A stretch of DNA of 64,000 nt. It comes from Melastoma dodecandrum (Eukaryota; Streptophyta; Magnoliopsida; Myrtales; Melastomataceae). Below, in pieces: positions 24,836 through 39,351 of this stretch (within the stretch, counting starts at the first letter, position 1; each line of letters starts with the position of its first letter). The stretch spans positions 4,402,001-4,466,000 of the forward strand of contig JARUPY010000387.1 in NCBI GenBank assembly GCA_029817715.1, read 5' to 3'. Below the pieces are notes generated by a model, which worked only from the letters and a program-made list of their open reading frames with translations, searched no databases and was not told where the DNA came from. A program made the translations under genes and the position numbers.

Positions 24836-26357
24836 GTGATTTAGAACAGGGGTTTCGACCAACCATTACGTACGATGATGTTTTTTTTTTGGTTCCCCCA
24901 TCTCGAATGAAGAAATAAACAATCCCCTGTAATTCCAAAATCTTAACAATTGTACCCGTCTGGCGTTTGAATTAGGGCTTTTTTTTTTTCTTTCTTTCTT
25001 TTTACTCCGATAGTCAAAATGTCTTGGGTGACTACGCCATAAGACGTGACAAAAAGAGCACCAGTTCTTAATATGTCATTGAATTACCCAAATTATAGTG
25101 TACAAGGGATCGCATCACCTAATTTCAATTACCTTCACGTTTAAATAGGTGAAAGTTCAACGCCATTTGACATATACAACAATACATTAAGTGTGTTTTC
25201 TTTCTCAAGTACAAACATGATTTTCTAACACTACAAAAAAAAAACAATAATAATAACAGCTGTTTTGTAATACGGCATGTGCCAACTGTTATTTGCAATA
25301 GTTACATGTAAAAGAAAAAAAGATATGATGAGTTTACTACTAGGGTTCGGTCTTCCATTCAGTCAATAATGAATTATAACACGTAATATCAATTCAATGT
25401 GAATGTCCCTAGTCATTTCCGATCGTGACTCGCTTTGACATTACCCATAATTTCCGAATTTGTTACTTTTGGCTTTGCTTAGCTTTGCATTGCAATGCGG
25501 TGTCTCTCCAATTATAATAGAGACAACCTCATCACCCCCCCTTTCCATGCCATTTAATTTCATGCCGAGAAAAGAAGAGATTTTTTTTTCCTCCTTGACT
25601 TGAAAAGGTAAACAATTGAGTGTGTCGCACCTTTATTTATATTTTTGAGAGGTGAAACTAAATGGGGGGAAACAAAAATGAATGTGTTTGAGTGTGTCGC
25701 ACCTTTTAACCCTACCAATTGAATCCCTCCCTCCCGTTGATTTGGACACCACAATCTCTTTTTGTGGAATGTGAACATGGTGGGGATGGGGATGGTTGGT
25801 TGACCTACAAAACTTTCAACCCACCAATTCGGCAAGAAAACTATGTCTTCCTTCTCTTTTGTTTCTTTTTTTTTTTAGGCTTTTAAACAAGAAAACATAC
25901 AAACTCAGTGTATCTACTCCCCCACCACCCCATCCCTCCTAAATCTTCTTATAATGGTGGGGGAAATCAGTGCCAATCAACCATCATCAAAATGGGCCTC
26001 CCTTGGCCCTTTTACATTAATTGGGCCGGGTCCAAGATGATATTTGAACTAGGCCCATGTGATGCTTACGGGCCGCCCGAACCATAAGTCCATTATGGGC
26101 TGTGAATCTGAGGCCCAAATCCTATCTCTGGCGCAGACAATAAAACACACAGATAATATAACTTCCTCAGCGGAAAGAAGAATAAGCGGCTCGAGATGAT
26201 CCAAATGGCATGTATCTGCATAGTCAAGGAGGCGGCACACAGCACGCGTGCTGCCAAATGCTCTGCTCAGTCGTTACAATGCCCAGTAGAACAGGGGCTG
26301 GGATCGCGAGGCGGGATCGCAGAACCTCTTTCTGTTACTGTGGTTGTCGTCGGATTC
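24836..26357. other. Spacer between convergent ABCG and 1170-residue-protein genes
   Basis: No gene recognised. It contains the ABCG 3' region, T/CTTT runs near 24980-25002, a direct repeat (GAGTGTGTCGCACCTTT at about 25618 and again near 25689), a C run at 25530-25537, and a TGGGCC motif cluster listed separately. Confidence 0.5.
25990..26118. promoter_or_regulatory. Cluster of TGGGCC/GGCCCA site II motifs with no assigned gene
   Basis: Within about 125 bases there are CTTGGCCCTTTT, ATTGGGCCGGGTCC, TAGGCCCATGTG, ACGGGCCGCCCG, TATGGGCTGTG and GAGGCCCAAATC. Elsewhere in this window such clusters sit just upstream of housekeeping gene starts, but both neighbouring genes end, rather than begin, here. 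Confidence 0.5.
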
Positions 26358-29300
26358 TTAACGCAATCTTCTCTGCACAGAACTCCTGCCTTCCTGGTCC
26401 TTTGTTTTTCCCGACTTCAGCACATGATCTGATCTGTTATTCGTCCTATCTATCTGATCTACCCTAGAATGGCCTCTCTCACGATACCAGGGACGGCCTC
26501 CTGTAGAGGGATGATAAGGCGCCGCTGCCTCATCCGGACTACACATATCACTCTCATCGCTTTCGTCATAAGGAGAAGGAAAACGCCGGTGTCCACGTTC
26601 TTCATTGAGACTTCTTTCGTTGCTCTCTTCTGGTCGGCTTTTGTCCTTTGACCATAAAGTCCGGATATGTGGCTTAGAGTATGTTTTAGACGACTCATCT
26701 CGAATATTAACACCATATCTTCTGATTCTAAATGTAACCCTATCAGGCGAGCTTCCACGTACGGAACATATACGTCTTGATTCCTCACAGTTCTGCGACA
26801 AATAAGGCGGGCTTTGCCTTCTCATCATCTTACCATGAAAGCAACCCCCTGGTTCAGGAGATCTCAACTGGTTCCCCTGGAAAACTTCTGGGGATCTTCT
26901 ACGAGACGGCTCGAGATGTCCCTTGAAACCTTCCGATGGTCTCCTCCGCTTAAATCCTTGATTAGGGGATCGACTTCTTTTTACGGGAGAATTTGATCGG
27001 GTGCGTACAAGGCCATGGCCATTCTCAAAAGAAGCCAACTTCCTACCTCCACGAGCAACACCACCAGCATCATAATCACATGGTATCCGAGAACATGGAA
27101 ACATCGAATCGAGATCATCGTCACGAAGATCCCTCCTGAAATTCCCATTACTCCTCAGGCGAACCATATCATAACCGTCCATGTCCATCCATCTAACAGG
27201 ACTGATATCTTGAGGCACGTGGTCTAACATACACATGGGATGTGCATGGACATCTTTTCTTGCTGGAAAATGTCTTGCAGAAGACTGACGACAAAAACAT
27301 GATTCGTCGCCATGTAGCCGTCGCCTCACCCATCGACTATCACCACATTGAGCTTCAGAAGCAAGATTACTGTTCCGATAACCTGAAGTGTTCCTACATC
27401 TGGTGGTGCGGCACTCTGGAGGATAATTGTGTAGTTCTGGACTGAGCTCTCGCTTTACATCCCGGTTATGAATGATACGGTTTGAATCAATTCTGCTGCG
27501 CTGACCGAACTTTGATCTAGAGTTCCTGTAGAAACTATATTGATATCTTCCCCTTGAAAGTTCCTCAAACCCATTCACACGTGCTCTGTTCCGAGGATAA
27601 AGAATTTAAGTTAGGAAAACATGGATAAAGACGTATTATTCAGCCAGTTTTACGGATAAGAAAACGGAGAAAACTGAAAGAGCCAGGATAAGCATATGCA
27701 GTTAATCACCTCTCGCTTGGATGTGGCCTCTCTACCTCAAGGGCCATGTCTGGTAAATGTTTCCTGACAGTCCGCATTTGAAAAGGACGATTAGTTATAA
27801 GTTTTGATTTAATAGGCGATGACATGCTTGACAAGCTAGATAATGTTACAACTCTTCTCTTGCTACCCTCTGTATATACATCCCTGGATGTAACTTCACT
27901 GCTAACGAGAACTTCAGTTGCAGGCAAAGAGTTCCCATCCTCCTTCCCTTCTATAGTTATAGCCCCATCAGATTGCACTCTCTCATCAACCCCAGGATGA
28001 GTCACTGATGGATCATTTACAGCACTCAACAAGCAAGGATCACCCATCTCTTCCTGAATATGTTTTGTCGAATTCCCTTCAACCAATTCGCCTAGATCGA
28101 AAGAACAATTGGGGCTAGAACAAACTCTCTCCTCCAATGACAATTGCCATGACTGACTTTGATATTTATCAACATTACGAGTACACGCAGCCGTGGCATC
28201 GTTGCATCCATTCATATCACTTTCTGGAGCAGTAGGCTGTAACTTTACATTGGCTTTCTCACAAGCTAATGAAGCATGGGACGTGGAAATTATGGTATCT
28301 GTAGAGGGGAATCCAGTATAATAGGATGCACCGCATTGGACATTTTCCACTTGTTCTGAACCCTTAACTGCCTGAGATACGCAGGAGGGGAGCTGCTCCC
28401 TGACCTCACCATCTTCATAGTCATCATCTTCTGCGTCAAGACTTTCAGAATGATCAGTGGAGGCTGATGGGACTCTATTGGAGTCATAGTTGGAGATGCG
28501 ACTGTCTGAATTTTCATGACCAGATATTTCAAACTTTGCTCCATAGCAAGGAGAATCCTCCGCATTATCCTTTGCAACATCTTTTCCAGCTGAAGGAAGG
28601 TTCCCTTTAGTCACTGTATCATAATCCTGCTTATTATTTTCAGCACTTGCCATAATCATTATCCTGGAAGTATGCAATTCATTTCCCTTAGTTGCCACAT
28701 TAGTCAAAGAACCAGCTGCTGACACATTGCCGGCATCCCCTTCTGGTTCATGATATGATTGTCCTGTAAGATTATCATAATTTTCCATAAGATTCTCATT
28801 GCTACAACCCCAAACTGAACCCATCATGGAGTGACAAGATTCGACAGCTAGTGGACCATTTATTTGCATAGCTTCTGCTTCCTTCGAAATCAACTTGGAA
28901 AATTTTGATATCTCCTTGCAGCATGATTTCTCATCCATCATATTCATCACCTGATTCATGCAATCTGTTTCAACTTTGATGGATTTGGAATCGCCTAAAT
29001 GAGTACCAAATGGTAAACTACCAACAGATTCACACTTCTCATTTCTGTTAACTGCTTTTCCGTAACAACAATCAACAGGCTCATCAGCATGCTCTGTGTT
29101 GACCCTGGTCAGTGAATTAATGCCTCTGCTTCTGTTTAGTCCAGTAACTGAACATACATGAAGATTCCATCTGGCCATCTGAGCATTTTCTCTAGAGGCA
29201 GAAAGCAAGTTTCCACAAGGCACATTGTTAGAAGAGGAAACAAGAGAAGAAACTCCAGATTCATCCATGATGGCATTGAGATCCCAGTTTGATCTATCAG

Positions 29301-30092
29301 CGCCTGCCAAAGAGTGGTCGCTTTCTCGGCCAGATAAAGACGAATCTGGAGATAATTTTGGTACATCACCGTGATGCCAACATGCAGGTCCAATGTTTCG
29401 GTCTAATGCCAAAGTTAATTCTGTAGATATTCTCCAGCCTTTGATGTTTTGAAGTTCGGTAGGTATTTGGATATCTTCTGATTCACATGAACCACTAGGG
29501 ACAAAGATCCGTTCAGATTTTTCCTGAGTTCTGCCAGAAAAAAATACCAAATCACCAGACTTATCTTTCTGATCCATGTTAGTGGCATCGCTCGAAGGAC
29601 TCAGTTTGCATCCTTCAGAAAATTCAACAGGTTTTTGGATCGAACTGAAGTGTTTGTCCTCGATATTATTTCCCGTCAACCATGCCGCTGCACCAACTTC
29701 ATTCAAATTGATATTCTCCATCTCCGGCGTCTCCAAGGAAAAAGATGGCTCCTCCTCAACAGAGGATGGAGGGCATTCCAACGCAACACTTGACTTTGGT
29801 TCTTCAGAACCGTGGATGATGGGCAAGCATTCCATCTGCTCTACATAGTTGCTTTCCTCATGCAGCAACAGAGGCGACGGAGGCCGGATGAATAGGAATC
29901 GCCGTTTTTTGAAGGGGACCCCCACACCATGATCGATCGCAGGTGGGACAGTAACCGATGTCGCTCCCGTCTGCCAATGAATAAAAAAAAACCATGCAAA
30001 ATTCAAACAATGGATCGAGCTCACTCCCCAACTACTCTAGTAAAACCTCGAGATATAGAAAGCCAAACCTCCTCAGTCTGAACTGCAGACAT
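26358..30092 (-). CDS. Large Ser/Arg-rich probably nuclear protein of unknown function, 1170 residues
   Basis: I do not recognise a named family. Three coding exons on the minus strand: 30069-30092 (MSAVQTEE), 27710-29970 and 26358-27585, all GT-AG with closing phase, giving 1170 residues. Right after the first junction comes a well-formed motif PPAIDHGVGVPFKKRRF, which looks conserved and contains a basic nuclear-localisation-like KKRR. The long middle exon is acidic, Ser/Glu/Asn-rich and of low complexity, probably disordered (for example DAEDDDYEDGEVREQLPS). The last exon is rich in Arg and in RSP/RSR pairs (RTRSNSPVKRSRSPNQGFKR, RRRSPEVFQ, RGSSPDRVTFRIRRYG), resembling RS-type splicing or RNA-binding proteins but with no RRM or zinc finger. 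A nuclear RNA-related role is inference from composition only. Confidence 0.8.
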
Positions 30093-30990
30093 TGCTTGGG
30101 GATCCGATCGTGACAGCACCAGCGTGAATTCGCCTGAAACACCCAGAAACAAATACCTCCGATCGGACAGGCAACTCTGCAGAACGAAGTCAACAAACCC
30201 GATAAGACGAGTCAATGCAAGGCGGCGCCACCCGTAAACATCACCGATGGGACCCCCGAGAGGACGCGTCAACAACGATCAACCGATAAACAGAAGAGGG
30301 ACCCATCCAAACACACAAGCACGTCCTGCTGAGAATGACGTGCATGATCAAGAACGGGCAACGACAAGATCTACCGACACGGAACCCAGAGGTGGTGGGA
30401 ATAGAAGAAAGATGGGAACTTTTGGCAGAAAATCGAGGCCGACAGGGGAAAATCACAGGACCCAGGAATTAATGTACCGACCCAGTTCAAATCAGAGGCC
30501 CCTCGTCAAACACAAGCGGCAAACACCAGAGCACCACCCCACACACCCTCTGTTGCAGCTCCCTGGGAGCAAAGTGACAGGTGAAGAAGAGGAGTGGCTG
30601 CTTTGTCTTCCTACAACCTTGTTCATCTTGCAAGGAAAGAAGAAGAAGACGAGGAAGCTTCCATCATCTCCTAAAAGATGACAGGGGATCGATTCCCTCT
30701 GCTTCTTTCGGACATGCCACTTTCCTCGCGCCTACCTTCACAAATGACTTGACCTTTTCTGAACACGTGACGACCAGTCCCTCTCTCTCTCTCTCTTCCT
30801 TTTCTTCTCGTTGGCAGGAGGAATCTTCGCCGGTGGGGGTTTCCCACTTTTTCTCGTGTTCACATTCCTTACTCTCCTCTTTTCCTCTGTATGCACGCCA
30901 TTGCAATTTTCTTTTTAATTATTATATATTTTTTCTTTCTTTTCGTTTTGTTCCGAAAACCAAACATGCTCTAAGCACGTAAACTCACAT
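30093..30990. other. Leader and promoter region of the 1170-residue protein gene
   Basis: No gene is supported. A CT microsatellite lies at about 30781-30804. Several short frames on both strands have no domain. From about 30900 the DNA turns AT-rich as the transposon and organellar block begins. Confidence 0.45.
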
Positions 30991-31054
30991 GTTGTAATTG
31001 TAAAAGAAAGTCAGTTAGTCCGTAACCTCCCTCCTTAATTAAGAGGGATGTGGA

Positions 31055-31104
31055 GTTTCTCTTTACCAAGGAGAAGATGCGGGTTCGATTCCCGCTATTC
31101 GCCC
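31055..31104 (+). pseudogene. 3' portion of plastid trnG-GCC (nuclear plastid DNA)
   Basis: The stretch contains CTCTTTACCAAGGAGAAGAT and then GCGGGTTCGATTCCCGCTAT followed by TCGCCC. This is the anticodon arm, variable region, T arm and acceptor 3' strand of chloroplast tRNA-Gly(GCC), as I remember it. Three differences are all transitions: the anticodon GCC reads ACC, and two C residues read T. The 5' half of the tRNA is missing or scrambled. G-to-A and C-to-T decay is what methylated plastid inserts in the nucleus show. Not a working tRNA. Confidence 0.8.
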
Positions 31105-31209
31105 GGATTAAGTTAAAGTAATGGAGTTGACGAGATAAAAGATTTAGTAGAAAGAGAAATATCATGAAAATATCATGGAAGTTTGATTCTATTCATAGGC
31201 ATTCTGTAA

Positions 31210-33418
<2,209 letters not shown>

Positions 33419-35857
33419 TGTTGGATCATTCAGGCGCACTAAGAAGGGGGTGAATTAGTGATTGTAACTTTTTTGCCATTTCTCAGTGCAAGTGAAAGCG
33501 TACTGTATCACATCAGAGCGTTTCTCAGAAGTGAGATCTGCTTCGCTGTAATCGTTACGATTTGATCGAGTAGATTTTCGTGCGAATGTTTGCACGATCG
33601 TAATGGACACAGTAGTTTATAGTGGTTCGGCCATAATCGATATACGTCCACTTTTCACCGTAGAGGTGATTCCACTATATAAATATAATGGGTGCAAATG
33701 AACCTTTTGCACTAGGCTTTCGGTTTCTCAACAAGTGAGATTTAAAATCCTTTACAAAAGGAGATCACTCCTGGGCAACGGTCAACTCCTCACACAGTGG
33801 ACGTCTTCTCGTTTCCAGCAGAATGATGCTCACATTCAGTAGTTGATTGCTCAAAAGATTTTCACACTGCTCGTTGTCGCTTAGGCGTTAGTCTGTTAAT
33901 CAAAGCTCAAAGACAACGTTGTGTTAGAGTATAAATCCTCACAAATAGTTCCTTACGGTGAAGAACGACTTCTCAAGGAGCAGCCCGTTTCTGGTTCATA
34001 GTAGAGGAATGCTTCAACACTTAATAGCTCAGTAGAGGATTTCCACACAGTTTCGGTCTCTTCTCAAGATGAGCCTGTAAGTACTCAAGAGACAACCACA
34101 CATAGTCACTTAGTCAGAGAAAAGAAAATAAGGAGTTGGTTCCTCACATAGCAGAACCTGACTTCTCACACAGCGAAGTCGGGGTATCCATCAAACACTC
34201 AGTTCGGACATGTACAATTACCACAGCTGTGACTCACTGCACAGGGTGGAATTTTCAGCTCCAGCGACTCCCACGCAACCAGCTCTGCTGTCCCTCTGTA
34301 TGAGGAGGTCGAGACTTTTGCACAGCACTCTAGTGCTCGGGAAGACCTCTTTCCAGCGTTCCCAACTCCTGCTCTACCCTGCAGGCACGAGACATCTGGC
34401 ACGCACTCGCAAGTGCGTCTCTCACTGCTTAAACTTAGTAGGCTCGAGACTTCCCTGCGAAAAGACACGACAAGAACGGCTTCTTGCTGATGGGTCATCA
34501 ACTGGTTATTGCAATCAGCACGGGTATTCATTTAGCTTCCCTTAGACGATTCGCCAGCCGCTCGTTGAACGCATCGATAGTCCCTCTCACGATGATCAAG
34601 GTCTCACACAGCCCTTGACACTTCCACGTGCGGATTGCAAAAGGTAAGAACTAGGCGATCACTTAGCACATTCCGTTCTCCGTCGATCACACAGCTCACA
34701 CCGCTCATCAAAGCTTCACACAGATCACACATGCTTTGGATAACCACACAGATTCGTTGTTTAGTGTATAAATGTCGCCTGGTTTAAATAGGGAATGAAT
34801 CAAATAATTCGTTTCTCAAATATCAGCCTTAAGCAAGCTTTGGACAGGATCAATAGATAGCTTCTCAACGGTCACAATTACCAAGAAGGAAAGGAATCTT
34901 TGTCATCCTTCCTAATTCGTATGATTTGATCCAATCAATATCAGAATGCTACCAAGAAGGAAAGGAATCATTGTCATATTTCCTAATTCCTAATGATCCT
35001 AATCATTAGCCACGATAGAACCGAAATAATTATATTCCTTAATGATCGTTGAGATAAGATAGGAAATAACATATTGCTATAATTAGAGATTTTATTTACA
35101 AATCTTTCTCAAATATCGCTATTTGATCCTCACACGTGATTGTCTGAATGAGATAATATAATTAATCATTAAAGATAAAACAAGTTCGAATCATAATTAT
35201 TCATTCATTTTGGTAATTGTAGCGCAGTAATGCACCACACTACAGCTTTGCTGTAGTATAGCATCACACTTCTTAAGCGTAGCGACACACTTTTCAAGTG
35301 ATACAACAACGCATTTCTTACGCACACTTCATCATCGTGTGATTTATTGTCAGAATAATATCTGAGAGCCTCATCTGATTTCTATGGGAGAAACTTCGTG
35401 GGAGGTGTCCAGATTCATTAGGACGATTCCCATTGACTGATTTCCATAATATCAGTAAAGCAGACCAATCTGAGCGGATACCTGTTCAACGGTCTGGAAA
35501 GTCCTCAAACGGTAACTTCTCTTATATATTGTTTCCAAATATTTAATTGGAAAGACAATATTCTGATTTTGAGTTGCCTCATATAAGGATCCGATATATT
35601 TAGACATCTAAATATTTGTTTTAAATATATTCCGAAATAATCCGAAATATATTGCAAAGGGAAATATTATTTTCAAATTTCCAGTGATCAAGCGTAGCAA
35701 AACAGTAACGACTTACTGTAGTGTAGCAACGTATAGCTCAAAGTCAACAACACTTTGCTCAAGCTCATGTCTAAAGATAAGTGAAGTGTTACAACAACAC
35801 ATTACTATGAATTTATAACATTGCTTCTCAAGCTCATCATCAAAACCAAGGTTAACA
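33419..35857 (-). repeat. LTR of the SIRE element (3' LTR in element orientation)
   Basis: 2439 bases, TG...CA bounded. It carries a tandem duplication of about 71 bases (units beginning ACCAAGAAGGAAAGGAATC at 34880 and 34951) that is single in the other LTR. Confidence 0.9.
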
Positions 35858-35871
35858 TTCTCCCCCATTTT
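35858..35871 (-). other. Polypurine tract of the SIRE element
   Basis: Minus strand AAAATGGGGGAGAA directly abuts the LTR beginning TGTTAACC. This is the primer site for plus-strand DNA synthesis during reverse transcription. Confidence 0.85.
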
Positions 35872-36233
35872 GTTGATGACAAAACACGAAGCTTTTATTT
35901 GAAAATAAGGAATAGAGCTAGCTTGAAATACAAACTTAGAGCGTAGAGCTTGAAATACAAACTCAACTCCCCCTGAGAGTAAGCACCAAATTGCTTATTT
36001 TGTTCAGAGAGCTAAAGCTTTCCCTCAACTTATTCTTCTCCCCTTTTTTGTCGTATCTAAAAAAAGAGAAAGATAGTTCTTAGTAGGTGAAACCACATAA
36101 AGGAGAGTACATCTCAATCCTCACACGGTAGATCCTCGACAACAGTGAGCACTTCCTCAGTGATGAATCATTCATTTTTGGCAATAAAATATTCTCTACA
36201 TGGAGAGAAAAAAATGCACGATTAATTTTCATG

Positions 36234-37710
36234 CTAGGCGTTAGAATTGCAAATTCCTAACTCACTTCGTAAATTAATAAACCTCACTCTATCGAGTGGT
36301 TTGGTGAATATATCAGCAAGCTGTTGCTCAGTATTTATATACATAATATCAACGTTGCCGCTTTGCACATTGTCTCGTAGAAAGTGGTATCTCAACTCAG
36401 TATGCTTATATCTTGAGTGATAAACATGATTTCGTGACAAATTAATTGCACTTGTGTTGTTACACATAATTGGAATGCTATCAAAATGAAAATCATAATC
36501 TTCAAGTTGCTGTCGCATCTAAAGTAATTGAGCACAATAACTAGTTGCTGCGACGTATTCAGCCTCAGCTATAAATAAAGCAACTGACGTCTGCTTTTTA
36601 GAGAACCAGGAAATTAACATATTTCCTAGTAATTGACAAGTACCAGATGTACCTTTTTCTATCAATACGACATCCAACATAATCAACATCTGAATATCCC
36701 ACGGGATCCAGCAACGATCCCTAGGATACCATAACCTAAGCTGACAATTCCTGCGAGGTATCGAAAGATACTCTTGACTGCAACTAGGTGTGATTCTTTT
36801 GGAGCAGACTGATATCTAGCATATAAGCATACGCTAAACATGATATCAGGACTTGAAGCAGTAAGATAGAGTAATGACCATATCATGCTTCTGTATAGTT
36901 TGAAATCAACTTCCTTTCCACCTTCATCTTTATCAATTTTGGTATTACTACCAATAGGAGTTGACAAAGGTTTAGCATTCTCAAGATCAAATTTCTTGAG
37001 CAACTATTTGCTATACTTTTTTTGATGGATAAAAATGCCATCTTCTGTTTGTTTGATTTGGAGTCCAAGGAAGAAGGTTAGTTCCCCATGAGACTCATTT
37101 CAAATGCTCATTTCACTATATTAGATAATTTGGTACAAAGTGGTTCATTAGTTGAACCAAATATAGTGTCGTCAACATATGTTTGAGCGATTAGAAAATC
37201 AACATTTTGTTTCTTAAGAAATAAGGTTGTATCAATTTTTCCATGCTTATAGCCCTTCTCAATGAGAAAAGAGCTAAGCTTTTCGTACCATGCTCTTGGT
37301 GCTTGCTTCAGCCCATACAAGGCTTTAGAGAGCTTATAAACATGATTACGATCCTTAAGATCGGTGAATCCAGGATGTTGTTCAACATACACTTCTTCTT
37401 TTAGATCACCGTTCAAGAATGCGCTTTTCACATCCATTTGAAATAACTTGAAGTTATTATAATAAGCATACGCTAAAAGTAGACGTATTGCTTCAAGACA
37501 TCCCACAGGAGCAAATGTCTCATCATAATCGATACCCTCTTCTTGAGAGTAACCTTTTGCTACAAGTCTAGCTTTGTTTCTCACAACATTTCCAGACTCA
37601 TCTAGTTTATTACAATAAACCGATTTTGTTCCAATAATGGAACGATCATTTGGTCTAGCTATTAAACACCAAACATTATTCCTCTCAAACTGGTTTAGTT
37701 CATCTTGCAT
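36234..37710 (-). pseudogene. SIRE reverse transcriptase and RNase H, broken
   Basis: Open pieces are 37108-37710 (reverse transcriptase: [67 protein letters not shown], active-site YVDD), 36683-37003 (thumb/connection: KPLSTPIGSN, YLTASSPDIMF) and 36234-36518 (RNase H: MCNNTSAINLSRN, LADIFTKPLD). Stops at 37105 and between the pieces, plus frame changes, interrupt what should be one polyprotein. The catalytic YVDD and FQMD motifs survive. Confidence 0.9.
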
Positions 37711-37849
37711 TGCGAGGATCTAGTTTGGATCATCAAGTGCATCATCAATGTCTTGAGGTTCCTTTTGAGAAATAAACGCAGAGTATTCACAGAACATATT
37801 TGTTGTGTTTTGAGTTCGCACTCCAGTGTGCAATGGTCCTATAACTTGG

Positions 37850-39330
37850 TTAATAGGATGTCTTTTCTTTATATAAGAAGGGAACACGGTCCTTTTTTTG
37901 TTCATCTTGTAAGACCCCATAATTGTTTTCTGTATTTGCAGTAGGAATATCTTGTCCTTCTGCCACAGAGTTTTCATTTGGATTACTTTCAGCAGGTGTC
38001 TGCTGTAATTCTCTAGTTAGTTCTATGTTTGAGGATCCTGATGCTTTTGTAGCAGCATCTTCTTCCTCAATTTGAGAATCATCAATTTTAACATCGATTG
38101 ATTCTTCAACAACAAGAGTTATCTTATTGAAAACTCTATATGCTTTGTTGGTGAGAGAATATCTTAAGAAAATACCCTCATCAGAACGAGCATCAAATTT
38201 TTCGACACCATCTCTTATGGGTCTTAGAATGTAGCATTTACTTCCAAATGGATGGAAGTATGAAATGTTTGGCTTTCTCCCTTTATATAGTTCATAAGGA
38301 GTTTTGCTTAAAGAATGCCTTAAGTGCACTCGGTTTGAGATGTAACAGGCTGTGCTTATAGCTTCAGCCCAGAGGCTCTTAGCTACCTCATTTTCCAACA
38401 ACATGGTTCTTGCCATATTCTATAAGGTTCTGTTCTTTCGCTCTACGACTCCATTTTGTCGTGGAGTATGTGGAGCTGAGAAATTATGATTAATACCATA
38501 TTTCTCACAAAAAGAAGTAAAGTCATGGTTCTCAAATTCAGTACCGTGATTTGTTCTAATACTTTGTATAAAAACACCTTTCTCATTTTGAAGTTGTTGA
38601 ACTAGAGTTTCGAAGGTTGTAAACGTATCACTTTTGTGGGCTAAGAACTTGACCAAAGTGAATCTGGAGAAGTCGTCAACAACAACTAACCCGTATCGTT
38701 TACCTCCTAGACTCTGAGTCCTTGTTGGACCAAAAAAGTCCATGTGAAGTAATTCAAGCGGCTCCTTACTTGAAACCATATTTTTGCTTTTAAAGGATAC
38801 CTTTGTTTGTTTGCCAATTGCACAAGCTTTACATATCTTGTCATTGTCAAACTTGATTTTAGGTAATCCCTTAATAGCATTCTTTCTGGCTAGTTTGGAC
38901 AGCAAGTCATAGTTTGCATGTCCCAACCTTCTATGCCATAGAGTAGCTTCGTTCTTAATGGACATAAGACAATTTTCTCCGACAGAGATGTTCTTAAAAG
39001 ACATGATATAGATGTTTTTCTTGCGTTTACCAATGAAACACGTAACGTCATCCCGTGAAACAGTGCATGTTTTCTCATCGAAGGCTACTTGATAGCCCTT
39101 GTCGCACAGTTGACTAATACTAATGAAATTGTGCTGGAGGCCTTTGACATAAACTACTCCTTCAATCAATAGGGAATCAAAACAACAAATGGATCCTAAT
39201 GTCACCAAAAGTGGTAGAAATACCATCCTGAAAAGCCAGAGTGGTGAATAAGGAGATGTCTCCTGTCATGTGCCTCGAGCAACCACTGTCCAAATATCAT
39301 TCATGATCCTTGGCAATGGTCTTGAAGCAT
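37850..39330 (-). pseudogene. SIRE protease and integrase, broken
   Basis: At about 39255-39290 the frame reads DSGCSRHMTGD, the copia aspartic-protease motif. The 38420-39226 frame holds the pre-integrase zinc finger (LWHRRLGHANYDLLSKLA ... CKACAIGKQ) and integrase core (HMDFFGPTRTQSLGG, VVVDDFSRFT, NFSAPHTPRQNGVVERKN). The second catalytic region reads IRTNHGTEFEN where copia integrases normally have an Asp in place of this Asn. A stop splits it from the 37850-38416 frame, which continues the integrase C-terminal part (SKTPYELYKGRKPNISYF). Confidence 0.88.
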
Positions 39331-39351
39331 CCCTGAAATGAAAGAGCATGC

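Noticed and set aside
31000..31110. A working nuclear tRNA gene
   Set aside because: Only the 3' part of trnG is present, the anticodon is mutated and no cloverleaf can be completed.
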